DNA of 64,000 nt from Cydia pomonella. Taxonomy: Eukaryota; Arthropoda; Insecta; Lepidoptera; Tortricidae. The stretch lies in the NCBI RefSeq assembly GCF_033807575.1, contig NC_084711.1:2170001-2234000 (forward strand), given 5' to 3'. How positions within the stretch are numbered: the stretch's first letter is position 1; each line of letters starts with the position of its first letter. Below, one piece after another: positions 11,569 through 20,632 of the stretch. The position numbers and the translations under genes were made by a program. The notes under the pieces are model-generated. The model was not told the DNA's origin, ran no database searches, and worked only from the letters and a program-made list of their open reading frames with translations.

Positions 11569-12552
11569 TCATTCACCTACCGGTGTAAATAAATTAGCAC
11601 ATGATTGTGACGGCAAATTAGCAAGTTGAACTGGTCGACAATAATATTTAAGAAATGTATTTTCTGACCTCCAATTTCCCCTGGCTAGAATTTCATCTAG
11701 TGGGATATTATCAACCCAACTTTTAGATGCTACTGCGGGCCGGACGCTGCCAGCACTAGCTTTAATACCGGCTTGCAGTAGGATCTTTTTTATCCATCCA
11801 GATATATTTGTACGTGAAGCAGCCTTTGGCTGTCCACACGTTGTCAAAAATAAGTTGTCAACACCGCAAGCTCTACGTCTAGGTTGCGATAGTAAAACGA
11901 CTCTTTTTATCCAAAATAATGGATCCAAGACTTTACTATCTTTATTTTGAAAAATTTGCCATCCTGATTGACGATTTACTACAGTATCAGTTTTAGATCC
12001 ATATTTTGGCCAGAAAGTCATGGAATTATCAGCCTCAATACAGCTATCATCACCTACAGCCAATAATGTCAAGTCATGTACCCGACGACCAGAGCATAAT
12101 AATAATAAAATAGCAGCGCGAGCAGAACATTCGTATAAACTATCCTCATTGCAATTATTGTTCTTTAACCAATGTACAAGGACGTCTGTATCCCATATAG
12201 GAGCCTTTTTATTTTTAATGCTCGAATTTCGTATAGATTTTAATGCCTGGCGTACCAGTATATGTGAGCTAAGAGGGGTATTTAGGTTTGGATCACATAG
12301 AGTTGAAACTGCTGATTTGTATACTAATATAGTATTATAGGCCAGACCCTGCTTAAGGTGAAGATCAATTAAAAATTTAGCTAAATCGGCCCCCTGTGGA
12401 TTTGACATACTAACAGAATTTGTATTAGCCCAAACGCACCACTTTTGCCAGGAATTTTTGTAAGTTTTAATGGAAGAATCCCGCCAACTCTTATGTAAAA
12501 AATGTATATGTTCCTGTGACCACCCCTTCAAGCTGGCTGACCACCCCCACAT
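11569..12552 (-). CDS. DIRS tyrosine recombinase
   Basis: A 327-residue phage-integrase-family recombinase that should integrate the circular DNA copy. I place the start at the ATG at 12550-12552. It overlaps the end of the RT ORF by 25 nt and leaves a complete recombinase. The frame itself stays open far upstream. An N-terminal SAM-like core-binding region spans residues 15-110 (KSWRDSSIKTYKNSWQKW at 21-38). The catalytic region has SGRRVHDL at 154-161 with the first arginine at R157, GSVRP at 268-272 with the second at R271, GNW with W294, and LKYY at 301-304 supplying the nucleophile (Y303 or Y304). The HxxR histidine position is glycine (G268). That may be normal for this lineage or a defect. 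Translation could use reinitiation at the 25-nt overlap or an upstream fusion to Gag. Confidence 0.88.
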   Translation of the reverse strand: MWGWSASLKGWSQEHIHFLHKSWRDSSIKTYKNSWQKWCVWANTNSVSMSNPQGADLAKFLIDLHLKQGLAYNTILVYKSAVSTLCDPNLNTPLSSHILVRQALKSIRNSSIKNKKAPIWDTDVLVHWLKNNNCNEDSLYECSARAAILLLLCSGRRVHDLTLLAVGDDSCIEADNSMTFWPKYGSKTDTVVNRQSGWQIFQNKDSKVLDPLFWIKRVVLLSQPRRRACGVDNLFLTTCGQPKAASRTNISGWIKKILLQAGIKASAGSVRPAVASKSWVDNIPLDEILARGNWRSENTFLKYYCRPVQLANLPSQSCANLFTPVGE

Positions 12553-14375
12553 TTCCAGACCTCCAGAGTCATGTCCTGTATCATGGGAGGAGGAAGGCCG
12601 GTTGTCGCGTCCACCAGAACTTGGTCTAAGTTGTAAATTGTGAACGGAGGACTCAGGGCCCTGTTCTTGAGGTCTGGTCTCCAGAACACTTTCAACCAAC
12701 GTGGGGCTACCAACAAATATATCCCTCTCGCATTGTTGAGGTGTTGTAGCACGCGGGGTATGAGAAACGGGGGTGGGAATACCCACGCTAGGGGATAATC
12801 CCACGTTTGGCTGAAGGCATCGTAAAGGCTGGCCTGTCTGTCCGTCAGGTCCAGAGTGCCGTATATTGGGAGGACATGGGCTACTGACGACGCAAATAGG
12901 TCTATTGACGGACGGCCGAATTTCGCAAAAATCCGATTCATTATTTTGGGGCACAGGTGCCACTCGGGAGGCCTCGTAAGGCGAGACAAGTGATCGGCTT
13001 CGCCGTTGTACCGGCCTGGTAAATAATGGATTCCCATGTGAATCTTGAACAGGTCTAGGATTCTGAATATCTGATGCGAAATCTCCATCAGATAAGGTGA
13101 CTTTGTGCCCCCTTCGTTTCTTAAATAAGCAACTACCGTTTTGTTGTCTGATTGAATTAAAAGAGAGGCACCGGCTAGGTGCCGACCGTGACCTTTTAGA
13201 ACGTAGTAGATTGCCAACATTTCGCGCTGATTCGAGTGAAGTTTTGCTTCCTCTGGAGTCCAGAGACCCCACAGCTTGAGATTGTCTAACTGGGCTCCCC
13301 ACGCTTGCCCCGATGCGTCCGTTACTAGATAACTGGTTGTAGGGGGGTAATGAATTGGGGAAGTTTTCATTAGATTTGCGCACCACCATTTTAACTCGCT
13401 TAAGGCATGTGATGGAATTGGGTATAGATGGCGTGGATTTTTGAGCAATAGACTTTGGCAATGATTTAATAGCGCTCTGTGATTCAAACGACCCCTGGGT
13501 ACCATAAAGCTGGCAAAATTGACCATTCCTACTAGACTCTGAATTTCGACTAGATTGCCTGTTTTTCGATTTAGCAAGCTTTGTGTTTTTTGTAGAAAGC
13601 TTTGCATTTTTTGAAACGGTAGAGACTTTTCGTTTCTGTGCGTATCCCAAATCACGCCCAAGTACTGGAGGCTCTTTTGGGGGGTCAGTATCGATTTGGC
13701 ATAGTTGACTTGCCAGCCTAGGTATTCTAATAGGCGGGTTGCTTCTAAAGCTTGGTTGGCTAAAATTCGGGGGTCCTGATTGGCCATTAGAAAATCGTCC
13801 AAGTAAACAACTATTCGAAAACCCTTTTCCCTGAGTAACTGAGCCACCCAATTTGTGAGGGATGCAAAGACTTTTGGGGCACAGGCTATGCCGAAAGGTA
13901 AACAGGTCATTTGCATTAATTGATTGTCGTAAACTAACCGTAGGAAACATCGATGTGCTTTGGCAATCGGAAGATGGAAATATGCATTTGATAAATCTAT
14001 TTTTACAAGCCAGTCGCGCGGTTGCAAGAAAGTTGGTATTTTGTGCATGTTCATTAAGCGAAAAGGTTTCACTATAACGTACTCGTTTAGATTTCTTAAA
14101 TTGAATATCGGGCGGGCTGACCCGTCGCTCTTCGGTATTATGAACATTGGGGATACGAAGCTGGGGCTGGGATCTACAGGTTCCAACACGCTCATTTGTA
14201 ACATTTGATTTATAATGAGATCCATTTCGCAACTTTTGGGAGTCATCAAGGGATGAGTGACTACATTTGGCACCATTAAAGGGGGTTTGGCTATAAAAGG
14301 GATCCGAAAATTTTGAATTATTTGGATTAAGGTATTTGGAGCCTGTAAATCCTTCCAATGTTTTACAAAATCCAT
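12528..14375 (-). CDS. DIRS reverse transcriptase / RNase H
   Basis: 615 residues that copy the element RNA into DNA. The RT domain spans about residues 50-250: KIDLSNAYFH with catalytic D127, the LPFGIACAPKVF block at 159-170, and YLDD at 191-194. RNase H spans about 345-465, with acidic residues D353 (VTDAS), E385 (NQREM), D410 (QSDN) and D461 (GEADHLSR). The C-terminal part (490-570) contains FPPPFLIPRVL at 533-543. It resembles the Dam-methyltransferase-like region reported in DIRS elements, but the match is weak. The ATG lies 28 nt after the gag stop in the +1 frame relative to gag. The frame is open further upstream through the gag stop, reading SSNFRAGRL just before the Met. Because a GRL motif usually opens this domain in DIRS elements, a gag-RT frameshift product or upstream initiation is plausible. 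Nearly the whole ORF is overlapped by the gag/recombinase frame. Confidence 0.92.
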   Translation of the reverse strand: MDFVKHWKDLQAPNTLIQIIQNFRIPFIAKPPLMVPNVVTHPLMTPKSCEMDLIINQMLQMSVLEPVDPSPSFVSPMFIIPKSDGSARPIFNLRNLNEYVIVKPFRLMNMHKIPTFLQPRDWLVKIDLSNAYFHLPIAKAHRCFLRLVYDNQLMQMTCLPFGIACAPKVFASLTNWVAQLLREKGFRIVVYLDDFLMANQDPRILANQALEATRLLEYLGWQVNYAKSILTPQKSLQYLGVIWDTHRNEKSLPFQKMQSFLQKTQSLLNRKTGNLVEIQSLVGMVNFASFMVPRGRLNHRALLNHCQSLLLKNPRHLYPIPSHALSELKWWCANLMKTSPIHYPPTTSYLVTDASGQAWGAQLDNLKLWGLWTPEEAKLHSNQREMLAIYYVLKGHGRHLAGASLLIQSDNKTVVAYLRNEGGTKSPYLMEISHQIFRILDLFKIHMGIHYLPGRYNGEADHLSRLTRPPEWHLCPKIMNRIFAKFGRPSIDLFASSVAHVLPIYGTLDLTDRQASLYDAFSQTWDYPLAWVFPPPFLIPRVLQHLNNARGIYLLVAPRWLKVFWRPDLKNRALSPPFTIYNLDQVLVDATTGLPPPMIQDMTLEVWKCGGGQPA

Positions 14376-14403
14376 TAAACGGCCAGCCCGAAAATTGCTC
14401 GAG

Positions 14404-15786
14404 TCACAACTTCCGTCTACCTTGCCCTCGCGATGAGGATGGGCCTGAGAACCTACCTCCGCGGTAGCTATTGGTAAAGGTGTCGTTACTTTGAAAACCT
14501 TTATTAGCCCTTTGTCGAGACGGCTTTGTCTGTTGGTTATATTTTTGGTTAAAGCGAGGGTAGTCGCGAGGTTGTGATTGATAGTTCACAAATGGATTGG
14601 GCAATGGCATCCGATTTGTGTAATCAGGGTATGCGTAATTAGTATTAAACAAAGGAGGTGCTTTGTTTGGATAGGTATTAGCATAACTAGGCATGGCCTG
14701 AGCTTGCTGTTGTGGCTGAGCTTGCGCAGCAGCCTTATGACTGGAAGGCGCCCTGGGCGGCCAAAATATTTTAGAGGACCCACCGGCTTTTTCAATAGCG
14801 TTGGCCAACTGTTCTTTATGAAATAAATTCTCGCAAGTGGGTGGAATTTTCTTCAAGCTAGATTTCAGAAAATTGTCCTTGACTGATCGTAACATATTAT
14901 CGCGCCTTTGTTGTATTAATTCGGCCCTATGGCCACAAGCTATTTGCAAAACATCGTTACTAATTTTCTGAAAGCTACCTTGCACAAAAATGTCGTTTAA
15001 TTTCTCCTCCAGTAATTTGGGAGTAATCTGGGCCCCTGAATTCGACCAATCAACTAAATCTTTAAAACCGCTCTGAGCCGCTTCATTTTGTTTAATAAGG
15101 GCTTGCGTAATAGTAGCAAACCCACGTTCAATAAGTGCTAGCGAGTTAGACTTATCAAATGGCTTGAGCTCATCATTCGTTTCTAGATAAGTGAAACCTG
15201 GCGAAGAACAGTATTGTTTTTGTACATCTGCATAGCGCACACTATCCCAGTCCTGCGAATTAAATCGCTGAATGTTGTTAATTAAGTTAACTAAGTCTGG
15301 CCTCGACTTAGGAATAGTCGGTTCTTTCAAAACAGTATTAAGCGGCAATTGAAATGAGCACCCGGGTGCAGGCTGCTCGGTGCGAGCCGGGGGCGGGGGC
15401 GCGGGCGCTGTGCCCGCAGTACCATTATCAAAAAGGTCTCCGCTAACATTTGCACTAACGCCGTCAGAATCATAAAATTCCTCTACAACAGGTGTGGAGT
15501 GAAACACAGGTTGGAGGGTAGGCTGAAAGGTAGTGCTATTCGTGATGAAATTTGATATTCCACTTACTTGCTTACTTAAATACCTTATTGTAGACTCCAT
15601 GCGACGGCGTTTATTCTTGCGCCGCTTTGTGCGTTTCGCAGTCTTCCTCTTGCCTCCAACTTGCGAAGGTCCGGGCTCCCGTGCCTCCGCGGGTGGCTTC
15701 GGGGTATTTTCCATAGGGGCAGTATCCGTGGAAGAACTACTAGTAGAATCTGATGAATCAGATGACTCACCTGTATCGTGGTCCAT
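14404..15786 (-). CDS. DIRS Gag-like protein
   Basis: 460 residues starting at an ATG 112 nt inside the end of the 5' terminal repeat. Residues 6-21 are a Ser/Asp stretch. Residues 46-62 are strongly basic (Lys/Arg) and could serve as a nuclear or RNA-binding signal. A Pro-rich region lies near 130-140. The middle (about 165-330) is the conserved, helical part typical of DIRS ORF1 products. The tail is Gln/Asn/Tyr-rich and ends in RGG/RG motifs (about 437-458), suggesting RNA binding. There is no CCHC zinc knuckle. It presumably coats the element RNA. Codons and frame are intact. The TGA stop is followed by C and a single-frame continuation to the recombinase. Confidence 0.8.
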   Translation of the reverse strand: MDHDTGESSDSSDSTSSSSTDTAPMENTPKPPAEAREPGPSQVGGKRKTAKRTKRRKNKRRRMESTIRYLSKQVSGISNFITNSTTFQPTLQPVFHSTPVVEEFYDSDGVSANVSGDLFDNGTAGTAPAPPPPARTEQPAPGCSFQLPLNTVLKEPTIPKSRPDLVNLINNIQRFNSQDWDSVRYADVQKQYCSSPGFTYLETNDELKPFDKSNSLALIERGFATITQALIKQNEAAQSGFKDLVDWSNSGAQITPKLLEEKLNDIFVQGSFQKISNDVLQIACGHRAELIQQRRDNMLRSVKDNFLKSSLKKIPPTCENLFHKEQLANAIEKAGGSSKIFWPPRAPSSHKAAAQAQPQQQAQAMPSYANTYPNKAPPLFNTNYAYPDYTNRMPLPNPFVNYQSQPRDYPRFNQKYNQQTKPSRQRANKGFQSNDTFTNSYRGGRFSGPSSSRGQGRRKL

Positions 15787-15897
15787 TTTGGAAATAATTT
15801 AATTAAATACCGAACGGTAACACCGTTTTGAATATTTTAAATACCACTCAATAATTTAAGTTTTTATAAAACGACCGATTGCTACGGCAAACAAGAC
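15787..15897 (-). other. DIRS 5' leader
   Basis: AT-rich leader between the 5' inverted repeat and the gag ATG. No clear splice or core promoter signal. Confidence 0.5.
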
Positions 15898-16084
15898 GCC
15901 AATGACGAGGGCTCCGAGCGCTACCTGCCTCGTTGCCCCACCTGGTGCACAGGACCTGACGTCACAAGGTAGGGATGGAGTGGGGCGTATTCGTGGTTTG
16001 ACCGATCTGTTACAAGAAATCAAGTTCGCTACTCTCCAAATTATTCATTTATGTTAGGCTTCAAATAACGGTTCAAAGCTTAAT
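15898..16084 (-). repeat. DIRS 5' terminal repeat (right end)
   Basis: 15898-16068 is an exact inverted copy of 10731-10901 over 171 bp. It is followed by 16 bp specific to this end, finishing GTTCAAAGCTTAAT. The promoter of the element should lie here, read on the minus strand. Confidence 0.92.
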
Positions 16085-16632
16085 GAGAATTGGTAAGTAT
16101 CTCAGTTGACAAAAATGTGGTACAAGACATAAACGCGCGTTGAACGAATATGCTCATGAAATAGTTGCGTGTTTATGTCTTTTCTATGGAAACGCTGCGG
16201 CACGTGATTGGTCAAATTCTTTATAGTTGACTACAGCGTATCTAAATGAATATTATAGTTGATTTAGGAGCCCATACATGAAAAGTATGCAATTATAGTT
16301 TGCTATACGAAATCTTAATTCAACCATTACAGTCGACGAGTAGAAAACTAATTATTGGTGTATTGTGATTTTAAAATAGGTTTAGGAGAGCTTCGAAAAA
16401 ACTGTATACGAGTTTGTATAAATAAAAATCATTTATTTACTTTTAGAAGTCGGTAATTATTATTTGGTAGGAGGAAAGTTACATGTATATTACTTACTCA
16501 GGAAGATAGACAATTTTTATGTAATAGTTGCGATTATCGATTTACTTTCGCTTAGTCTAAATAGACTTTCGTGAATTGTAAAGACTACCAATATGAGTGA
16601 AAATCGTTGCATGCAATAACTGACCAAGAAAA

Positions 16633-16774
16633 CAATTCTGTGGCCCTAGTGAAAAAGGGTACAAGTCTCTGGCAGTTTAGGTGTATAAGGGCATAAGGGT
16701 TACGTGGAACTTACACCCCTTTACACCTGCGCTGCCAGAGACTTGTACCCTTTTTCACTAGGGCCACAGAATTG
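16633..16774. repeat. hairpin MITE, 142 bp
   Basis: The 43-bp arms begin CAATTCTGTGGCCCTAGTG and end with its exact complement. The loop is about 56 bp. Non-coding. Confidence 0.8.
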
Positions 16775-17165
16775 AGTCGCGATAAAACAAGTGAGTGTCG
16801 CGGTCAAGTCCGCTCTTCACAAAGCATACCGACCGAATCACTTTCGGACCGGTCTATTACTAACCTCCAATTTCTCAAACATTACGATAAATGAGGGATC
16901 TCATTATACTAGTTTACAGTCGAGTTGAAAATAACTTGAGTTGCAGGATGGATCCATCTATCAGTGTCGAACGTTGCAGTAGATGAACAAGTGATGAAAA
17001 AGCGCTAGTTAGTATCACACTTGAATGAATGAATGGGGTAACAAAAGTTTGCCAAAGGGGCATATTATTGGTAAAACAGTATTGATACTGTTCTTTGTAA
17101 TTAATGCAATGTCATCAAATACTAGTAACCTGATCTTGTCTAATCGGAGATAATATACGTGCCGG
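16775..17165. other. unassigned sequence
   Basis: No gene or repeat that I can support. Confidence 0.4.
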
Positions 17166-17277
17166 AGGGCCTACCGCGAACCACGTTCGACGTGTTGCCT
17201 CTCTGTCGCACTTGTAAATTCGTACGTAAGTGTGACAGGGAGGCAACAAGTCGAACGTGGTTCGCGGTAGGCCTTCT
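17166..17277. repeat. hairpin MITE, 112 bp
   Basis: About 48-bp inverted arms (GGCCTACCGCGAACCACG and its complement, then GTTGCCTC/GAGGCAAC) around a short loop at about 17214-17225. Confidence 0.8.
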
Positions 17278-18031
17278 GTATCGAGAGCGTGCGTCCGCCG
17301 CGCGCTGTACGACGAGTGGTAGTACGCGGCGCGCGGCTATCGTGAACGCTACTCATGTATTGTTTGTGCTTGAAATTGGAGACAGGCGAGTGATTAAATA
17401 TATGTGAGTAAAACCGTACAATTAGCTTAAACAAACAAAACAAAGATGGCTTCAAGAAGGTGGAGCAGAGAAGCCAGCTAGTCAGAATCTGTGCGGTACC
17501 GTACCGACTGGACCCAATCATCCTGTAACACAGACGACGCTGTTGTAAGTGTTCTGTCTACATTAGGTACTTTGCGATGGTCGATAACATTGCAAAGTAT
17601 GCATGAGTAAAATCCGAATTGCATAGAAATTTGTATGCAACTATATACCACACGAAAAACTTCATTTACCATTCGTAACTTCACCCGTAAAAATAAAATA
17701 AACTACATATTTCTAAACGCTAGAATAAAATTCATTTTCGCAGTTCTATTAAAAATAGAAACCAGTTAATTTTCTATCTATTATTTTTTTTATTTTAAAA
17801 TGAAACGGCCATGTGTCTGACAGCCAGTTTGCACAGTGAAATACTAAAATGAAATAGTGGAAATAGCACTTACCGGCTTCAGTTTTGCCTAAGCTAGACT
17901 CCATTGGATTGCCGCATTATTGTAAAAAAATCCTGAAACAAAACGAAAATACGTTAATTATTTGCACAGACCATCTCAACCACTAAACAGAGCACATAAG
18001 ACAATTGAGGTCACCAAGCATAAGCGCTCCG
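17278..18031. other. unassigned sequence
   Basis: Short frames only. GC-rich patch at 17285-17345, otherwise AT-rich. No gene seen. Confidence 0.4.
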
Positions 18032-18184
18032 GTATAGGTAAAAAACTTAAATAAGTCACCTGTTGTATGTAGTTGTGTGTAATAGACATTTGTTTTGTTT
18101 GTGTGTCTTTTAAACATGTATTGTCTATTCGAACACGTCACAACTACATACAACAGGTGACTTACTTAAGTTTTTTACCTATAC
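18032..18184. repeat. hairpin MITE, 153 bp
   Basis: The arms run GTATAGGTAAAAAACTTA to TAAGTTTTTTACCTATAC and include the matched GTCACCTGTTGTATGTAGTT segment. The loop is near 18085-18125. Confidence 0.8.
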
Positions 18185-18188
18185 TTAT

Positions 18189-18295
18189 TTACGGACCGCT
18201 TCGAACTTTAAAATACGTTAAATATTAGTGACGTTTCTTCAAACAAAAACGTCACTTTTTACACTGACATGCATTGGACATAGTATCTAGACCTA
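18189..18295. repeat. MITE family with TTCGAACTTTAAGATACGT arms
   Basis: Shares with 19570-19672, 20237-20390, 20555-20632 and 26120-26237 the pieces AACTTTAAGATACGT, AGATACGATATGGATTGG and TCAGTGTCAAAAGTGACGTT, in the same or inverted order. These are diverged copies of one inverted-repeat family. Confidence 0.6.
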
Positions 18296-18297
18296 AT

Positions 18298-18515
18298 ATC
18301 AGACGAGCCGCCTGATGGAAAGCAGTCGTCGCCGCCCATGGACCTAAGCAACATCGGAGGAGCCACTTATGCGTTGCCAACCTTTGAGAACCCTAAATAC
18401 CTGCTTCTTGAAGAACCCCATGTCATAGCGCGAGGAAAACACCTCAGAAGGTAGCTCAGCTCATTCCACAACTTGCACGTTCTGGCCAAAAACGAGGGAG
18501 ATGCCCGCTTGTTCT
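18298..18515 (-). repeat. LINE (CR1/Jockey-type) 3' end
   Basis: Carries the GAGCCGCCTGATGGAAAGCAG block and the downstream TTGAAGAACCCCATG block. The first is shared with other 3' tails at 24530, 61650 and 62845. The clade is inferred from the coding copy at 28430-28745, where the same tail follows an RT C-terminus. Confidence 0.6.
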
Positions 18516-18659
18516 TGTTATTTACAAAAAATAAGCTTTAGATAAGGTCACAACGCATTTATTTCGTTCGCGCATAATTCACGCGCAAATGACATCAAAA
18601 TGTAAGTTAGAACTGGCCTCATATAATCCGAACATCAGTACATTTTATGTTCTATTCTA

Positions 18660-18772
18660 ACAGACATTCGAATTTTAGTTATTCGATCTGTTTCCGATAT
18701 GATACTGATCTGTCGGTGTCATATATGAAACAGATCGCATAGCATAGCTAAAATCCGAATACGACTGAATGT
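18660..18772. repeat. imperfect hairpin repeat
   Basis: ACATTCGAATTTTAG and CGATCTGTTTC are met by their complements CTAAAATCCGAAT and GAAACAGATCG. Older and more diverged than the other hairpins. Confidence 0.5.
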
Positions 18773-19186
18773 CAAAATTGTGGCATTATGACTTAATCTC
18801 ATCGGTCAACGTTTCAACCCCGTTGTCAAAGCAAACATGCCCATAAATTTACGACATCATAAAGCACTAGTTCATAAACAATATGTCGTAACCGACATGT
18901 GTCTAATATAGGTAAATGTCTTTTCGTATTAGGTGGAAGAATAGTGCATGTTTATTGTCGATGCGAGCTTTATAACTACAGTTTTAGCCTTTTACGCCAA
19001 TTCGAACGTGCGCTGATATCAAACTGGTATTAGAATGGTATTGCAATAAAATCAACGCAAAAAAACTAGAAATATATTTTATTTAATTAATGATATTGTA
19101 ATCATTAAATTAACCGGATCCAGTACAGCCGGATTGAAAATCAGTCCGGTTTGGAATCCTTAGTTATTATGCAAGACAGAACATTA

Positions 19187-19305
19187 CATCGACACGATCG
19201 AAGTGCCAAATATAGGTATACACGACCTTATGGCCCATATATTAGGGTAGTGTGTACATATTCTTGGCACTTTGTCCGTATCGATATTTTCAGACGTCCC
19301 CGTAC
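19187..19305. repeat. MITE, partner of 46353-46490
   Basis: Shares ACACGATCGAAGTGCC, CGACxTTATGGCCCATATAT and CGTATCGATATTTTCAGACG with the better copy at 46353-46490. The left end is eroded. Confidence 0.7.
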
Positions 19306-19569
19306 AAGATCGGCCAATGCAAATGAATTCTGCATTGTTCAGAGTAAAGCGACCTTGAAACATTGTTAATTTTAATACTCAATCTAAAACCGAAGCACCG
19401 TATTTAGAAGTTGGCGAGATAAATACGGCCCGGTCCATAAAAAGCAGGCGAAAGTTTATCAATTAACGCACAAGATACAAAACTTTCCGATTTTATTGTT
19501 CCGAGTTCTTGACTGATTGGGGGGTGGCATAGAACGTTGTATACCTATATGTGTTGAACTCAGCGAGAT

Positions 19570-19672
19570 ATCAACTTTAAGATACGTTTTGACGTATCGT
19601 ATTAGGTCTAGATACGATATGGATCGGATATATCAGTGTCAAAAGTGACGTTTTTGTTGAAAGAAACTACTT
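19570..19672. repeat. MITE family copy (see 18189)
   Basis: Contains TCAACTTTAAGATACGTTTT and TATCAGTGTCAAAAGTGACG. Same family as 18189-18295. Confidence 0.55.
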
Positions 19673-19699
19673 AGTTTTTATTTGAAGAAATCTAAAGGC

Positions 19700-19848
19700 A
19701 GACCAAGCTAAGTTGGCAGCGGTTTTGATAGGCCAGACGGTGACAGTGTTAAATAAACGTCATAAATTCAAAGAATTTTCTTTGAATTTGAAAAACTTCC
19801 ACCGCCTGGGCTATCAAAATCGCTGCCAGCTTATCTTGGGCTAACTCT
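19700..19848. repeat. MITE with CCAAGCTAAGTTGGCAGCG arms
   Basis: The arms AGCTAAGTTGGCAGCGGTTT and ATCGCTGCCAGCTTATCTTG are inverted. The same arrangement appears at 49787-49913. Confidence 0.7.
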
Positions 19849-20236
19849 ACTCTGATGAGATGACAATGATTGAATGAATAAAAATATACCCTAGTGAATA
19901 AACATCGTTTCGTTTAACACGTAATTTATTCGTGGAAATGCACTTAAAATATTATGCAATATTAGATTAGAAATATATTTTTTACCTCAGAAACCAGTCT
20001 TGGCATTTAGTCTCGGAACATATTCGTTTTATAGTATTACTCATTCAAATTGTAAGTAGAAAAGTTAGGAGTTTGAAGCAAAAGAATTTTCTTAAACCTT
20101 TTAAACTGAGTTAGTTTAAGTAGTTTGCTGCGCTAGTAAAGTTTTCAACGATTTAATTAGGAATTTTGGGTCCTTTCACCTTACACAATCTATGATCATT
20201 TAAAGGTGTAGTAGTTTGAAAAAATGTAGCGATTTT

Positions 20237-20390
20237 TAGATCTTAAGTACGACCCGGCCGGTCGGAAAGGTACGTCAAACAATTGCTAAAGATACGATAT
20301 AGATTGGATACACAGAAAACCGCCTCGGTGGTTGGTCTGTGAGTAGATATGTCAGTGTCGAAAAGTAACGTTTTTTCAAACAAAACCGTT
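20237..20390. repeat. MITE family copy (see 18189)
   Basis: Contains AAGATACGATATAGATTGG and ATGTCAGTGTCGAAAAG. Diverged. Confidence 0.5.
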
Positions 20391-20439
20391 GAGTTTAATT
20401 GTCTACCGTTCTCCAATTCTTCCTCAATTGCTCAAAGGT

Positions 20440-20552
20440 TAACTGGAAGAGATCCCTGAAAGGGATAAGTACGCCTTTGTACAAATGATGTATGTTCTGT
20501 CCTGTTTTATGTTTTTTCTATACAATAAAGTGTTTTACTACTACTACTACTT
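20440..20552 (+). repeat. LINE 3' tail ending in (ACT)n
   Basis: GGTTAACTGGAAGAGATCCC, then CAATAAAG, then ACTACTACTAC. The same GGTTGTCTGGAAGAGATC...AATAAAG plan occurs at 25447-25555 and, inverted, at 44400-44535. Confidence 0.6.
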
Positions 20553-20554
20553 TT

Positions 20555-20632
20555 AACACTGACATATCCAATCCATATCGTATCTTTAGAATTTTTTTGA
20601 CGTATCTTAAACTTCGAATCAGGCCTATAATA
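20555..20632. repeat. MITE family copy (see 18189)
   Basis: Contains ACACTGACATATCCAATCC and TTGACGTATCTTAAACTTCG. Half element only. Confidence 0.55.

Larger units (their letters stand above)
11569..14403 (-). other. gag-frame extension open across the RT ORF
   Basis: After the gag TGA (14404-14406), the same frame runs 944 sense codons without another stop and ends with the recombinase. There is no early ATG; the first near-cognate start is a TTG at 14358. Residues before the recombinase are Ser/Arg/Gln-rich and match no domain I know. They could be just the shadow of RT in another frame or a linker translated after TGA readthrough. The stop is followed by C (TGA-CTC), the class of context most prone to readthrough. 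Long ORF overlap is a known trait of DIRS1-type elements. A gag-recombinase fusion is my inference. Confidence 0.5.
10682..16084 (-). mobile_element. complete DIRS-type tyrosine-recombinase retrotransposon
   Basis: About 5.4 kb. In the minus direction the order is inverted terminal repeat, gag-like ORF, RT/RNase H ORF, tyrosine recombinase ORF, internal complementary region, inverted terminal repeat. This is the canonical DIRS layout. The terminal repeats are exact over 171 bp. The internal complementary region contains the complements of both outer ends joined as they would be in a DNA circle. TTAAT occurs at both boundaries (10682-10686 and 16080-16084) and at the junction, so insertion into one TTAAT explains both ends without a target duplication. 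The ORFs are uninterrupted. The family replicates through circular DNA integrated by its recombinase, not by an integrase. Exact repeats plus intact ORFs point to a recent, possibly still active copy. No LTR-type direct repeats are present. Confidence 0.93.

Noticed and set aside
12020..12340. A 106-codon plus-strand gene
   Set aside because: It is antisense to the DIRS recombinase and has no domain. It is a shadow of that ORF.
11569..14358. A single 929-residue protein starting at 14358
   Set aside because: That start is TTG, and the first 600 residues have no domain and overlap RT. I call the recombinase from 12552 and treat the rest as an open overlapping frame.
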